A stretch of DNA of 64,000 bases from Leptidea sinapis (GCF_905404315.1 NC_066286.1:8687501-8751500), one strand, 5' to 3'. Shown: positions 21,341 through 32,418, counted from the stretch's first letter. Notes: generated by a model from the letters alone, not told the origin. Program-made: numbers and translations.

Positions 21341-21594
21341 AGAAGAACTAAAATGATCATCAATTGTCGTACCGTCAGGTCCTGCACTAAAGTTCAAAAA
21401 CCTATCAATGAGTAGCACATACAAATATTAGTATTTTATTAACATTAAAGGTAAAGGTTTGCATAAGAGGCGTATTAAATATTTTTTTTAGTTATTTGAT
21501 TCTTTTCAGTTTTTGAAGCCAGTTTTTTTAAACGTAGTTTATTTTTTATTATTGCATCACTTTAATCTATTGTAATTGAAATAATCTGTAAAAC

Positions 21595-21775
21595 GTTGAA
21601 GCTATAAATGTCGTTTTATAAGAGTGGCAATGAGTTTCTTGCCACTTCTTTTCATTAAAGCTCAATCTTTTCCGAAAACCGAAGTGGTAGTAAATATATA
21701 AACAGAATAGAAAACTTTTGACATTCATAAGTGTAATTTCCTTGATCTACACGAATAAAGTGATTCTGTAAGATG
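21595..21775 (+). repeat. LINE 3' UTR, family A
   Basis: Shares AAGAGTGGCAATGAGTTTCT, ACATTCATAAGTGTAATTTC and ACGAATAAAGTGATTCTG with the copies at 1405 and 59155. Diverged, with the TTTGA tail lost. Confidence 0.65.
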
Positions 21776-21779
21776 ATAT

Positions 21780-22600
21780 ACCTGAGAGAGGTGGAAAATT
21801 CCAATTAAAGTTTCTAGTGTAACGTACAACTCCAGGAACTCTATCTCCATTATTTATAATTTTAATTTAACGCTGAAAATAGTGCTCGGCGAAGCCGTTA
21901 CAACACTGACATAAATTATTATTTCTATATTATTTTAAGCTTTTTAATATATATCATGTGGACTATTAAAAGAATGAGTACCCGTCAGAAAACTATTTTT
22001 AAGTCAATTATTTAAAAAGTAATACTGTTGTATTCTCACTGCAAAACCGTTTTTGAATTTTATTACAATTAACAATAAAGCCATATAAATAATTAAACAC
22101 AAGTTTACAAAAGTGTTAAAAAATACATTGTAATTTGAAATATTTATAGTAAATACAAATAACATATTTTTGTAATCTTCGATTGCATAAATCATAAAAT
22201 AATTGAAGTAAATAATTGATGCTCCCTTGATATACTCTATTTTATATACATAAAAAGACCACACTATAAATGTCTGTTAAAAGATTGATCAACCACGGTA
22301 TTGTAACACTTCATATTTAACACCGCTATGAATAATTCTAAACTAATCAGTGTACGTACAGCTGATGCTAACAGAAACTCCGCAATTACTTTATTATAAT
22401 AAGTATATAATAATAGTGACAGTATAACTTGAATCAGCATGTTATTCACCCCATACATGGTATACATTACTCTCCATACACTATCCACATAACTTACTGT
22501 GTTACAAGCCTTCTTGAAGCCATGGAAAGCGTAAAAGACTTTTTTTTTGTTGGAAAATGTGACGAAAAGAGCAAGATTTTCAGGTGGAAAGTGATACTTC
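21780..22600. other. AT-rich non-coding DNA
   Basis: Reverse-strand frames of 86 and 112 codons occur (22004-22264, 22264-22602), but they are rich in Ile, Tyr, Asn and Phe, as expected from AT-rich random sequence. I do not count them as genes. Confidence 0.4.
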
Positions 22601-22603
22601 ATG

Positions 22604-22685
22604 TTTCATCATCATCATCAGCCGTAAGACGTCCACAGCTGGAGAAAGGCCTCCCCCAAAGATATTCACGACGATCGGTGAAATA
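22604..22685 (-). repeat. RTE 3'-end fragment
   Basis: ATCATCATCATCAGCCGTAA, CGTCCACAGCTGGAGAAAGG and CACGACGATCGGT are the last 80 bp of the RTE family at 15100, in the same orientation. Confidence 0.75.
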
Positions 22686-22689
22686 ATGT

Positions 22690-23499
22690 AAAATGTGAAA
22701 TATAATGTGACTTCATGCTTAAATGATTACAATGTAGTGATACTCAGGAGTTAATCAACTTAATGATTCAGTTCGAAATGTCTAACAAACTTGTTCGTAT
22801 TTGCAATAAATTACAATATACTTAGATACTGTCTTTAGCAGTTATGTTATTAATAATCTGTGTGAATGTTGAGTGGAGCGACTGTTAGAGTACTTTTGCT
22901 TCGCCGGGTGGTGGGAAATCCCCGCGCACGCGCTTTTTAATATGTGTTGTGGCTATTTTGAAACTCTTTTAACTGTGTTATATTGATTCTCATGTTTGTA
23001 GTAGTGTTAACATTAAACTTATATTACTAACATTTGATTACATTACGCAACTTACGATTAAAATATATTTAAAAACTTTCTCACTTGTAAAAATATGTAA
23101 AACAATGTATTTATATACAAAATACCTTTGCCAATTCCTTTAATATTGTTTCGTTATGACAGATGACGTGGCATGCAAAATAAAAAAGTTTGAATAAACC
23201 GCTCTCGCCTCGCGTTGCCGTAATCGTTGTGACAATACCAATTTAGAAGCACGAACGGGAATCATAGGCTAATAAAAAGACTAATGTGGTAATAGAGGCT
23301 CCTTCTCTTAACATTTTTATAGAAAAAATTAAATTCGTATATTATCACTGACTATATAAATGCAAATATTATTGGTAACTTGAATATAATTGACATAAAA
23401 CATAATTGTGTTTCTGTTAAACTGTTTAATAAAAAACTTTATTTATATATATTGGATGCATCACCTTGGAAAATTATATGTTAAGTATAATATTACAGC
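22690..23499. other. AT-rich non-coding DNA
   Basis: No recognised feature. Small GC-richer patches (22900-22930, 23200-23225) carry no frame or repeat I can name. Confidence 0.4.
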
Positions 23500-23680
23500 C
23501 TTTGTAGAAATATTCTATTTGATTGAAAACAGTGGCCGTTGAGTTTCTTGTATGATTTTCTTACGAGCTCTACTTTTTCCGAACATATGGTAGATTCAGT
23601 AATTTAAAATAAATATTTATAAATAAAAGCGTTTAGCTTAAGTCTAATTGACTTAAGTTTTATTTGACTTTGACTTTAAA
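23500..23680 (+). repeat. LINE 3' UTR, family A-like
   Basis: GTGGCCGTTGAGTTTCTTGT, TTTTCCGAACATATGGTAG and the end TTATTTGACTTTGACTTT parallel the family A 3' UTR. Strongly diverged. Confidence 0.5.
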
Positions 23681-23689
23681 AATATTGAT

Positions 23690-25640
23690 TCATCTGTTGC
23701 ATGGTTACTCTACAATCAAAATGAGTAGCTATTCGTAAGCGAAATTGCTTAGGGAATGGCTGCTTGGCGATTCAATCCACCAAAAGCTCCCTTTTTTCGA
23801 TGAAGACTTTTAAAATTTTGTAAAGAGGATTTTGTTAAGGTATTGAATGAAATGAGGCATGTTTCTTTAATCTTATCTCACGTACATATTAAAGGCTATT
23901 GAAGTAATGAGTGATGTAAAGGTAAATAAATGTTATTTTACGTGTTAGTCAAATCTTGAGATGCTGTTCAAGATAATTCCATGGTCTCGAATTTGCTTAA
24001 GAAATGAGCCACCACTGCGACCAGGGTCGATAATTTTTAAAACAAAAAAAAAAGAAATAGTAGGATGAATCCCATTGGAAAAGTAAGAATATAACAAAAT
24101 TGAAAGGAAAACTAACTTACGGTCGTTCTGAGGTCGGGAAAGTGGAAAAAGGAGGAGTGCTTGTATGGGTAAGAAACAGTTTAAATCGATTTCCGGCAAA
24201 ACTACAAGTCCTATGGAAAAAAGTTAGCAAAATTGTAGGTAATAAAAAGATCTACAACTTTTGATTGTGTGACTACCTGATTGTCTATAGGTATGTATAG
24301 AACGTACACTATATCTTTAAACCATTTAAGTAAGCATACTACTCCAAGAACACTTAGTCAAAAGTAGTTAACCTATGTACGGTACTTGCTGATTTTATTA
24401 GGAATCGTGAGGGTAGTTGTACGTGCTCCACTATCCGATGACACAAGTCGCGCTTGGGTTGACAAGCGGACAGAGACAATTGATCTTTGTTGGGCGTGGT
24501 CGATAGCACTACATATGTAAACCGTGTTTACTCTGAGTGATAACCAGTGGTCATCAAGTCTAGTGTTGACGTTCAATCCACCTGAGTGTTCAAAGGTTAG
24601 TGGATTGATGATTTTACTTCTTTCCTCATGATTCTTGGTTGATGGCAAGTGCCTACATAAATTCATTTATTTAACGAGCCAAAACAGGCGACTATAGGAA
24701 ACCTTAATACAGTCCCTGATATTATTCCTGAGCCCGAACAACCTACTAGTATTGGTATACAATTTTGCTTGGTAATAGATGTTTTGCTACTTTATTGGTT
24801 AGGATGCTGCGATACCGCCTACTTAGCGTAGTTATCAATTATTATTATATAATACATCATTATTTGCTATATTTCCATCGTTTAACGATGTATTCAAACG
24901 AAGATATTATGAAAGCTCATATGATGTATTCTGACCATATTTTCTAAGTAACTTCCTTTTCGAACTACAAAAGTTTTTTTATAATCTTGCATCATGAGCA
25001 ATTTTGCTGTTGTAGTTAAAAATTATTAAAATGTAATATGATATTAAGCTTACTTGAGTAGGATATGGAGAGTTTTATAAGTTGGTTTTGTTCAGCTCTT
25101 TAAGTTAGTCCAAGTTTAAAATAACTTTTCCCTGTCATGTAATTCTATAGTCACATAGGTAAGATGAATATAAAAAGTTTTAAATTTGGAATAACTTTAC
25201 TTCGCGTTTATTAATAACACAGTAAAATACATTAAATGTGACCTATTTTATTCACTGAGATCCAGTTGGAAATTGATATTTGAGTGTTTTTGATTCACAT
25301 GAATACTGTTTCACCCACTCAAATATTATGTAAAGAAATCGAAAACTGAAATTTTCACATGTAAGAGAATCTAGTCCTTAAAATTCGTAACCATTCATTG
25401 ATAAGATTTAATCACAGAACAGATGAAAGACAAACTGTGGATTTAATAGTCATGTTATCAATTCATGTATCCTCCGCTATATATACTCACATTCAATCGA
25501 TGTAAGACCGTAAAAACGCATCGGTCCCCTCTTGTTCATCATAATCCCTGTGTAGCCCCACACTGTGAGCTCAAACGCGCAGTGCTAGAATTGTAACTGT
25601 AAATTTATTATAATCACTTTGTTCAATTAGTATTGTTTTT
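23690..25640. other. Long AT-rich stretch, no gene found
   Basis: About 2 kb with no recognised repeat. The reverse frame at 24373-24666 (97 codons) covers a slightly GC-richer patch, but it shows no domain and no splice context. I see nothing else to annotate. Confidence 0.4.
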
Positions 25641-25711
25641 CGCACTAGAATGGCGATGGCGCTAGGCTCTACTTGGGTCACGTTGACATTGGTTAATACG
25701 TAATATAGGAT

Positions 25712-25921
25712 ATGAGCAAGTTTATTCTTTTTTTATTGATTCTTGTCTCGGCCCCCGCGCCGAGCAGACTACTACACGCGTCTGTGCTCACGCCCCGCTA
25801 CGCCCAGTGCTACGCTACGCAGCACCGCTACGTGTGGTACGAGGTATTTACTACGCAAAGTTCGACTGGTTACGTCGAATTCGTTCCGGCCAGCAGCTTG
25901 TTTACAGCAATTTTTATTGTA
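25712..25921 (+). CDS. Candidate first coding exon with signal peptide
   Basis: The frame starts MSKFILFLLILVSAPAPSRL: one Lys, then a 9-11 residue hydrophobic core and small residues, typical of an insect secretory signal peptide. It continues YAQCYATQHRYVWYE. Two donor options exist: GAG|GTATTT at 25844 and a stronger GTAAGT at 25922. GC content is higher than the flanks and start context is acceptable (G at -3). The element beginning near 25985 would then lie in the first intron. No family is identifiable from so short a piece. A chance frame is possible. Confidence 0.28.
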
Positions 25922-26203
25922 GTAAGTGAGTTGCGTGTCATCGCGGTTGAGCTGAAAGATACCTAACGGTGACAACTAACTCGGCTAACGTTGACCCGGT
26001 GCGATTTTCAGGCCTCCTGACCTGAGAGAATCCGGACGACCCGATCCCATTGCACTTGGGCTTTCCCAAGGGTGACGGTTCGCGGCTATAACCATTAGAG
26101 GTAGCCGCGCCACTTCCAACCCCCGTTGCTCCCTGCCCTCGGCGGGGAGGCCTCATCAGCATGGCTCCATCAGCGGACCATGTCAACGCCGTTGTAGTCC
26201 AGA

Positions 26204-27631
26204 TTGTGGCTCTTTTATAAAGCCGCAAATCTCCATTTCGACCAGTCACTAGTCGATAGCCTCTCCTCCGTATTCAACACTCCAAGTCGGCCCCTTGCTG
26301 ACTCCCCCGCGTCCCCCGATGAGCCCTCCGCTCACAAAACTACTCCCGACGACATGGAGTTCTCCGACTCCGCCTCCTGCGGCCGAAAGCGGCCAGTCCA
26401 GTCCTCCTCTGAGGACTCTGACAACGGAAATGTCACTGGCTCCGTTGTCAACACCTCCCGACGTCCCTCAGGAGAACCCTTCCAACTGGTTCAATCCAGG
26501 AAGAAGCGCCAGTCCAAGCGCTCAGCCACCTCCACGGATAACGTACTCTCCGCCCCAACCCCTGTCCCTCTAATGTCTCTCGACATTAGCTTGCCCGAGG
26601 TCTCTATCACCTCATCTATGAAGCCAGCCACGCGCTGCACGCCTGTCCTCCCTGCAAATAAGCCCCCACCGCCTATCTTCATCCGAGACAAGGCAAAGTG
26701 GACTTATATTGCACAGCTCTGCGCCGACAAAAAGGTGCAATACACCCGAGCTACCAACACGGCTGAAGCTATCCGCGTAGTCGTCCCAACTACGGAGGAC
26801 TTCCGAGTCCTCACTCGCCTTCTCACTCATAAGAGTGTCGCATACCACACTTATGCGCTCCCGGAAGAGCGCAAAGTGAAAGCCATTCTACGTGGCGTCC
26901 CTTATGAGCTCCCCAGTGAGGTCATCCTGGAGGACCTGACCATGCAAGGGTTCAAGGCCGAGGCTGTACACAAAATGTACAGCCGATCCGGCAAGAAATA
27001 CCCTCTGGCTCTGGTCATCCAAACCAATGTCCCCGAGTCGAGGGAAATTTTCAAGAGAGAGCTCATCGTATGTGGGCTCTCAAACATCCGAGTAAAAGCT
27101 CCACACAGACGGGGCTTCCCAGGGCAGTGCCATCGCTGCCAGCTTTATGGCCACGCAGCTGCAAACGCACCCGTGATGCGGAGAATCCTCCCGCTTGCCC
27201 TTTGTGGGCCGGAAGGACATCCCGCGAACTATCGCGGATGTCCCCGCGCCCCTCGTCTCTCAACAACGAAGACTGCTAAGAAGCAGTCTTCAAAACCAGG
27301 GCCACCTCCGGCCACTGGCGCGAACTTTCCTCAACTGAGGAACAGGACAACCGGGCCTTTACTCTCCACTTCTTGGAGACAAGCAGCCCCGGTCTCCCAG
27401 ACATCTAATGTCAATTTCCGCCCCGTGCAAGTCACCCCGAGTGGTCGCAGATGGGCAACACCTCCTCAACCAGACTCAGGAGTGCATAACCCCCTGAGTT
27501 TCTTGACGAATGGAGAATTTGACATTAAATAATTCAATATTCTAGCCAACAAATTCAAAACAGCTAGGTCTCCACATGAGCGCCTTATTGCGATGATAGA
27601 GCACCAAGACTTGGTGAATTCTATGTACTAA
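26204..27631 (+). pseudogene. Jockey-like ORF1 (gag-like nucleic-acid-binding protein), damaged
   Basis: Open from 26204 to a stop at 27530-27532 (442 codons). The N-terminal 170 residues are low-complexity (Ser, Pro, Thr) with a basic segment (SRKKRQSKRS). A globular part (about 175-315) contains KAILRGVPYELPSEVILEDL and GKKYPLALVIQTN, the pattern of the region preceding the zinc knuckles in jockey/I-type gag proteins. CHRCQLYGHAAAN (residues about 314-326) begins the first knuckle, but its closing Cys is lost; LCGPEGHPANYRGC follows. After the stop the same frame continues NILANKF, RSPHERLIAMIEHQDL to a second stop at 27629-27631, which is probably the original end. ORF1 proteins bind element RNA. 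Confidence 0.8.
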
Positions 27632-27686
27632 TGTCCCAATCACGTTACGCTTCATCACAGATGAAGCGTTCTTCATCATGGGTTGA

Positions 27687-27911
27687 GTGAAGCCTCAGGG
27701 CGTATCACTTGTCTCATTCAATACGCGCGGCCTGCGCACCAACCTCCCAGAGATTAAGGAATTTGTTCGCAATAAGGACATCGACCTATTGCTTATCCAT
27801 GAAACATTCCTTAAACCCGACGCTTCAAAGGGATTATCGATCCCTTCCTACTCTCTTGTACACAATGGCAGAGCCGACGACCGTCGTGGCGGAGGCACAG
27901 CCATTTACTAA
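27687..27911 (+). pseudogene. Jockey-like ORF2, N-terminal endonuclease fragment
   Basis: Begins MKPQGVSLVSFNTRGLRTNL and includes FVRNKDIDLLLIHETFLKP and HNGRADDRRGGGTAIY. These fit the first motifs of the LINE apurinic-type endonuclease (Asn in SFNTRGL, catalytic Glu in IHET). The intact protein would continue with about 900 residues of endonuclease and reverse transcriptase, none of which remains. It starts 55 bp after the presumed original ORF1 end. Confidence 0.8.
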
Positions 27912-28014
27912 AATATTCTTATCAAATATTTTTATGAGAAAAAGTAATGATGCCCAGGATACTTGAAAAACTTAAAGTACTTTGTGACATCACAAGTATG
28001 CTTGTCACTTAGGG

Positions 28015-28290
28015 ACAGATTTTTTTTTTTCATGGTAGAGGAGGACGAACAAGTGTTCGTGTGACCTGATGTTAAGTCATCACCACCGCCCACATTCTCT
28101 TGCAACACCAGAGGAAGCACAGGAGCGTTGGCGGCCTTTTAGAACAGTGTACGTGCACTTTTTGAAGGTACAATTGTCGCGTCGTCTTGGAAACACCGCA
28201 CAAGGAAGCCCATTCCACAGCGTGGAAGAAAGTTAATTGAAAACCGCACTACGGAGGAACACCACACATCCAGATGGTGGGGTTGATATT
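28015..28290 (-). repeat. LINE ORF2 C-terminus and 3' UTR (reverse strand)
   Basis: Sense strand shows CACGCTGTGGAATGGGCTTC, CTTGTGCGGTGTTTCC (LWNGLPCAVF) then AAGGCCGCCAACGCTCCTGT, CCTCTGGTGTTGCAAGAGAA, GTGGGCGGTGGTGATG and CATGAAAAAAAAAA. It lies directly downstream of the truncated jockey element, in the opposite orientation. Confidence 0.8.
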
Positions 28291-28358
28291 GTCATTAATT
28301 ATGACGGGTATGAGGTATAAGTCTTTAGACGTAATTAAAATCTCCATAATATGTCAAG

Positions 28359-28670
28359 CCAGTGGGAGGCTCCTGTGCACAGGATGCCGGCTAGATTATG
28401 GGTACCAGAACGGCGCCTATTTCTGCTGTGAAGCAATAATGTGTAAACATTACAGTGTTTCGGTCTGAAGGGTGCGGTAGCTAGTCAAATTACTGGGCAA
28501 ATGAGACTTAACATCTAATGTCTCAAGGTAACGAGCGCAGTTGTAGTGCTGCTCAGAATTTTTGGGTATTTCAATAATCCTGAGCGGCACTGCATTGTAA
28601 TGGGCAGGGCGCATTAATAAACAATCAGCTGAACGTCATGCTCGTCTCGTTCCTTACTGAGATAAAAAAA
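28359..28670 (+). repeat. SINE-like repeat, copy 7, near full length
   Basis: From CCAGTGGGAGGCTCC to GAGATAAAAAAAG. This is one of the best preserved copies and includes GTGTTTCGGTCTGAAGGGTG and GCTGAACGTCATGCTCGTCT. Confidence 0.9.
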
Positions 28671-28674
28671 GCAC

Positions 28675-29440
28675 TGTATCAAAATAATTCTAAAAATTAA
28701 TCACACACCTTTAGATGGCAATTGTAAAACCACGCAACCAAATGAAATATTCCTGGGAGTCTCCCGAGCTATGCTTAGCCTATTTTGATGGGACAAATAT
28801 TTCACAAATTATCTGTGAATCACTCCTCCTTATGATACGATATATATCTCTGAATTTGTTTGTGAAAATAATGAACAATTTTAAAGAACCTTAGTATTAA
28901 AAGTTTACGTACTCTAATTATTTTTTATTCATTTCATGAACTAAATGAAAATCCGCTTAGAAATAATATGTTATATAAATTAATCAGTCAAATCAAAGTG
29001 AAACCATTTCCGAACAAACAGTTCAAAACCTTATTTGAATTGAAAAACTGTTTTAATTAAAATAAATTAGACGTTTCAATTGAAGCTCAAACCAACATTG
29101 TTAACATGCGGAAAGTGTGTGAAACGTGGAGTGGAAATTCAAATAGATCCCACAGACTGCGGTGTCTTTTCTATATATTTGGTTGAAGTTCCTCATTTAG
29201 GCATTTTTCATACTTTTGATCAACATAACAAATACACAAATTAATATTTCTTAGTAAATTGAAACAGTAATCAATAATTCAGTGTCATCTAAAGATGAGG
29301 AATAGAAGTTCGTAACGGACGCATTACCTGTTCAAAATTCAGCAAAATTCAAAATAATATATTTTTGGTATCTTACATCTTCATCTTCTTGTTTATACTT
29401 TTCCTGGCCAGCAGTTGGCCTCTCCAATTGCATTGTTTTA
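28675..29440. other. AT-rich non-coding DNA
   Basis: No recognised gene or element. Confidence 0.4.
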
Positions 29441-29497
29441 CCAGTGGGCGGCTCCTTTACACAGGATGCCGGCTAGATTATGGGTACCACAACGGCG
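29441..29497 (+). repeat. SINE-like repeat, copy 8, left half
   Basis: CCAGTGGGCGGCTCC through GGGTACCACAACGGCG, then abrupt entry into reverse-strand LINE sequence. The right half of the same copy resumes at 32419. Confidence 0.9.
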
Positions 29498-31117
29498 AGT
29501 TGATACTGGGGTGCGCCAGACCAGAGATGACAGCAATACTCCATGTGAGGCCGGACCTGCGCTTTGTAGAGCGCTAGAATGTGGGCCGGCTTGAAGTATT
29601 GCCTTGCTCTATTTATGACGCCCAGTTTCTTCGAAGCCAATTTGGCTTTGCCCTCTAGATGGCCACGGAATTGGCAATTGCTCGAGATTTCGAGACCCAG
29701 TATTCCGATACTAGGCGAGGCTTTAAGGGAAGTATTCTCGAAGAGCGGTGATACGGCAAATGGGGTTTTTTTAGTGGTAAACGCGCAAACTTGAGTCTTC
29801 TGGGGGTTAAATTGGACAAGGTTCAACTTACCCCATTCCGCGACCTTCTAGAGAGAGGACTCGATAGAAGACACAAGTTTCTCCCGGAACTGCTCGACGT
29901 TTTCCCAGGAGAGACCTGCATGGCCCGTGTATACGGCATCACCGGTGCTGTCGTCCGCATAGCAATGCATGTTGGCGGTGTCCAACATATCACTGATATG
30001 CAGAAGAAACAGCGTGGGAGATAGCATACAGCCTTGGGGCACTCCAGCGTTCACGGGCTTGGGATTCGAGCAATAACCGTCGACAACGACCTGTATGCTG
30101 CGCCCAGTGAGGAAGCTGGAGGTCCACTTGCATAAGCTCTCGGGAAGCCTAAATGATGGAAGTTTTGGGAGCACCATACACGATCAAAGGCCTTCGCTAT
30201 ATCCAGACCAACTGCCAGGCCTTCCCCCTTGCTTTCAATAGCCGCCGCCCAACTATGTGTTAGGTATACCAGAAGATCACCAGTCGACCGACCATGGCGA
30301 AAGCCGTACTGCCGGTCGTTGATCAACTGGTGACCCTCAAGAGCTGGCGGTTAATTATGCTCTCCATGATTTTGGAGAGTAGGGAGGTAATAGCAATAGG
30401 CCTGTAGTTTGCCGGATCCGAACTGTCTCCTTTTTTTGGGATCGGTTGGACAAGGGCTGACTTCCATGAATCAGGGACTACACCTTTTGAATAAGAGTGC
30501 CAGAATAAACGCGTTAGCACCGGCGTCAACTCAGGGGCACACGTTCTAAGCACGATTGGAGAAATGCCATCCGGCCCGCTCGACTTCCTGACGTCCAACG
30601 AAAACAGAGCTCGCCTAACAGTCTTCTGTCGGAACTGTACTTCAGGCATGGAGATCTGACACCGCGGGATGGTCGGCGGTGTTTTTCCGTTGTCGTCAAG
30701 AGTCGAGTTGGAGGCAAAAAGAGTGCACAGGAGATCGGCTTTCTCTTTTTCCGTATGGGCCAGGGTGTCATTCCTCATGTGCAACGGCGGCATGGACGGC
30801 TGGTTGAAGTTACCAAGAGCAGCTTTCGACAACGACCAGAACTTGCGTGTTCCGGTCGGGTAGCTGGAAAGCTGCTCGCCAATTTTGATGACGTGCTTCG
30901 ATTTCGCACGGGCGATTTGCCGCTTAAAAAATCTGGAGGCACGGTTATATTTCCTCTTCAGTACTTTGCAGTTCGGATCCTTTGAGCCCAGCGCTGCAAC
31001 CCAATTTCGATACGCCTGTTTTTTGCAGTCAGATGCTGCTTTAACTGACGCATCGAACCAAGGCTGTGATATGCCACCGATCGGTACTACAGAGCTTGGT
31101 ATAAAAATATCCATGCC
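29498..31117 (-). pseudogene. LINE ORF2 reverse transcriptase region, broken
   Basis: From 31114: ISQPWFDASVKAASDCKKQA, KSSGPDGISPIVL, VQPIPKKGDSSDPANYRPIA (entry to the RT fingers); frameshift near 30326; QYGFRHGRSTGDLL and GLDIAKAFDRVW (first catalytic Asp); frameshift near 30177; NAGVPQGCMLSPTLFLLHIS and HCYADDSTG (YADD active site); stop at 29848-29850; LVQFNPQKTQVCAF, LGVINRARQYF and RPHMEYCCHLWSG, ending at the SINE junction. All catalytic motifs are still readable, so decay is moderate. Two frameshifts, one stop and the lost C-terminus make it inactive. Confidence 0.88.
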
Positions 31118-32145
31118 CTACAGTATCACATCGGCTACTGCAACGGCGCAGGCACTAGGATCATCCGAAGGGAAACAAACCCTGCCCCAAGGGTAGGATG
31201 CAAAAAAGGAACGCATCCTATCCCAATCTGCTGACTTGTAGTGCCAAACGCGGCGGGTCGCTGGTGGTCTGTGACGTTGGCGTCGGATAGGCACTACACT
31301 CCTGACCAGGCAATGGTCGGACGTTCCGAGAGGGGCGTCGACAGAGACCTGGTAACCATCGGGATGTGTAGTCAGCAGAAGATCTAATAAGGACGGCATG
31401 TGCCTATCCACATCCGGGAGCCGCGTTGGTGACTCAACCAATTGGGACAGACCATACGCCAATGCAAGATTATGCACAGATCGCCCTGCGTAGTCTGTAG
31501 TACGTGATCCTAGCCATTCGGCATTGTGCCCGTTGAAATCACCCAAGACTACGATTTCAGCGGAGGGGATCTGAGCAAGCACGTCATCAAATGCCGCTTG
31601 AACGCAGCCCATGAGGTGATCCGTTTCTGCGTTACTACTATGGGACAGTATGACAGTATGTAGACACACGCGTAGATGCGGACGCGGTCCTCTAAATCTA
31701 CGCGGAGCCAGAGAGTAGACAGGTCCCTACCCTCGAAATTGCCGAGACGGCGACAGCAGATATCCTCCCTAACGTACACACATACCCAGGCATGAGGCAT
31801 GAAATTATGCTCAATTTTGTACCCGGGGTACGTTAAATATGACGTATCGCTAGGTCGAGATATCTGCGCCTCCGTAAGGAAACACAAGGCCGGCTGCGCC
31901 GTCTCAAGGTGATGGTGGACGGCGTTTAAGTTGGAGTGAATTCCCCGGATGTTACAAAAGTCCACGTTAAGCGTGGAGCGGGGTGCCGTGGTGTTGCTGC
32001 CCTGTTTGTCCTGTGACATACGCGGTACTGTGCCCTCCCCAGAATACGAGGGGCAGCCCGAGCGCGAATGCTCGGGGAGGGATTCTCCGGCTCTACAAGA
32101 TCCGGTACCCTGCTGGGGTAGTTTCTCTTTCAATACCACGCTCAT
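31118..32145 (-). pseudogene. LINE ORF2 endonuclease region, broken
   Basis: Starts MSVVLKEKLPQQG at 32145 with about 55 low-complexity residues, then VDFCNIRGIHSNLNAV, ALCFLTEAQIS (catalytic Glu), LGNFEGRDLSTLWLRVDL; a frameshift near 31640-31670; then IVVLGDFNGHNAEWLGS (Asp/Asn motif), PSLLDLLLTTH and GTSDHCLVRSVVPI (SDH motif). These are the standard motifs of AP-type LINE endonucleases, which nick target DNA. A stop at 31118-31120 separates it, in frame, from the reverse-transcriptase part. Apart from these two lesions the domain is well preserved. Confidence 0.88.
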
Positions 32146-32152
32146 ATTTTGT

Positions 32153-32190
32153 TGGGGGGAGGGGGGAAGGATGGGGGGGGGGGGGAATGG
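32153..32190 (+). other. Extreme G-run in LINE 5' leader
   Basis: GGGGGGAGGGGGGAAGG followed by a run of 13 G. On the LINE sense strand this is a C-run just upstream of the ORF2 start. Such a tract could form a G-quadruplex on the + strand or may be a slippage expansion. Confidence 0.8.
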
Positions 32191-32418
32191 CCTCCGGTCC
32201 TCGACACTAACCTATGCGAAATATAGCGTCACTAGGCCGCTACTTCACGCCGGTGTTCTGTGCGAGTGTGGTAAGTAGCCCGGACGAGTCTGGCCCAATT
32301 TTGCTGACGTCATAAGACAGCAACGTGACTCTCCCACTTTCAAAAAGCCCGTAGTCGCCTCTTACGACACCCTTGGACCTGGGGCTACCCTATTCTTTTT
32401 ACGCCCCGGGGCAGCACA

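Larger units (their letters stand above)
25985..27911 (+). mobile_element. Jockey-like LINE, 5' complete but 3' deleted
   Basis: GC-rich 5' UTR (from about 25985), ORF1 (gag-like) and the first 75 codons of ORF2 (AP-type endonuclease). At 27911 homology stops inside the endonuclease and AT-rich sequence follows, then a reverse-strand LINE 3' end. Target-primed retrotransposition leaves 3' ends, so the loss of 3' sequence points to a later deletion or rearrangement at this site. The exact 5' boundary and any target duplication cannot be fixed by eye. Confidence 0.8.
29498..32417 (-). mobile_element. Jockey/CR1-superfamily LINE inserted in a SINE-like copy
   Basis: Read from the right: 5' end (CTGTGCTGCCCCGGGGCGT) near 32417, a 270-bp 5' leader with a long C-run on the sense strand, then one long ORF2 with endonuclease and reverse transcriptase. 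No ORF1 is seen between leader and ORF2. The 3' end is cut within ORF2 (after HLWSGAPQYQL), so the C-terminus, 3' UTR and A-tail are absent. Both sides are flanked by halves of one SINE-like copy in the same orientation, with about 110 bp of that copy missing. Confidence 0.88.

Noticed and set aside
22004..22602. Two adjacent reverse frames (86 and 112 codons) as a gene
   Set aside because: Residue content (Ile, Asn, Tyr, Phe) follows AT-rich DNA. No splice sites or domains.
30669..31196. Forward-strand frames over the LINE
   Set aside because: Antisense shadows of the reverse-strand ORF2, whose motifs (GDFNG, SDH, YADD) are clear.
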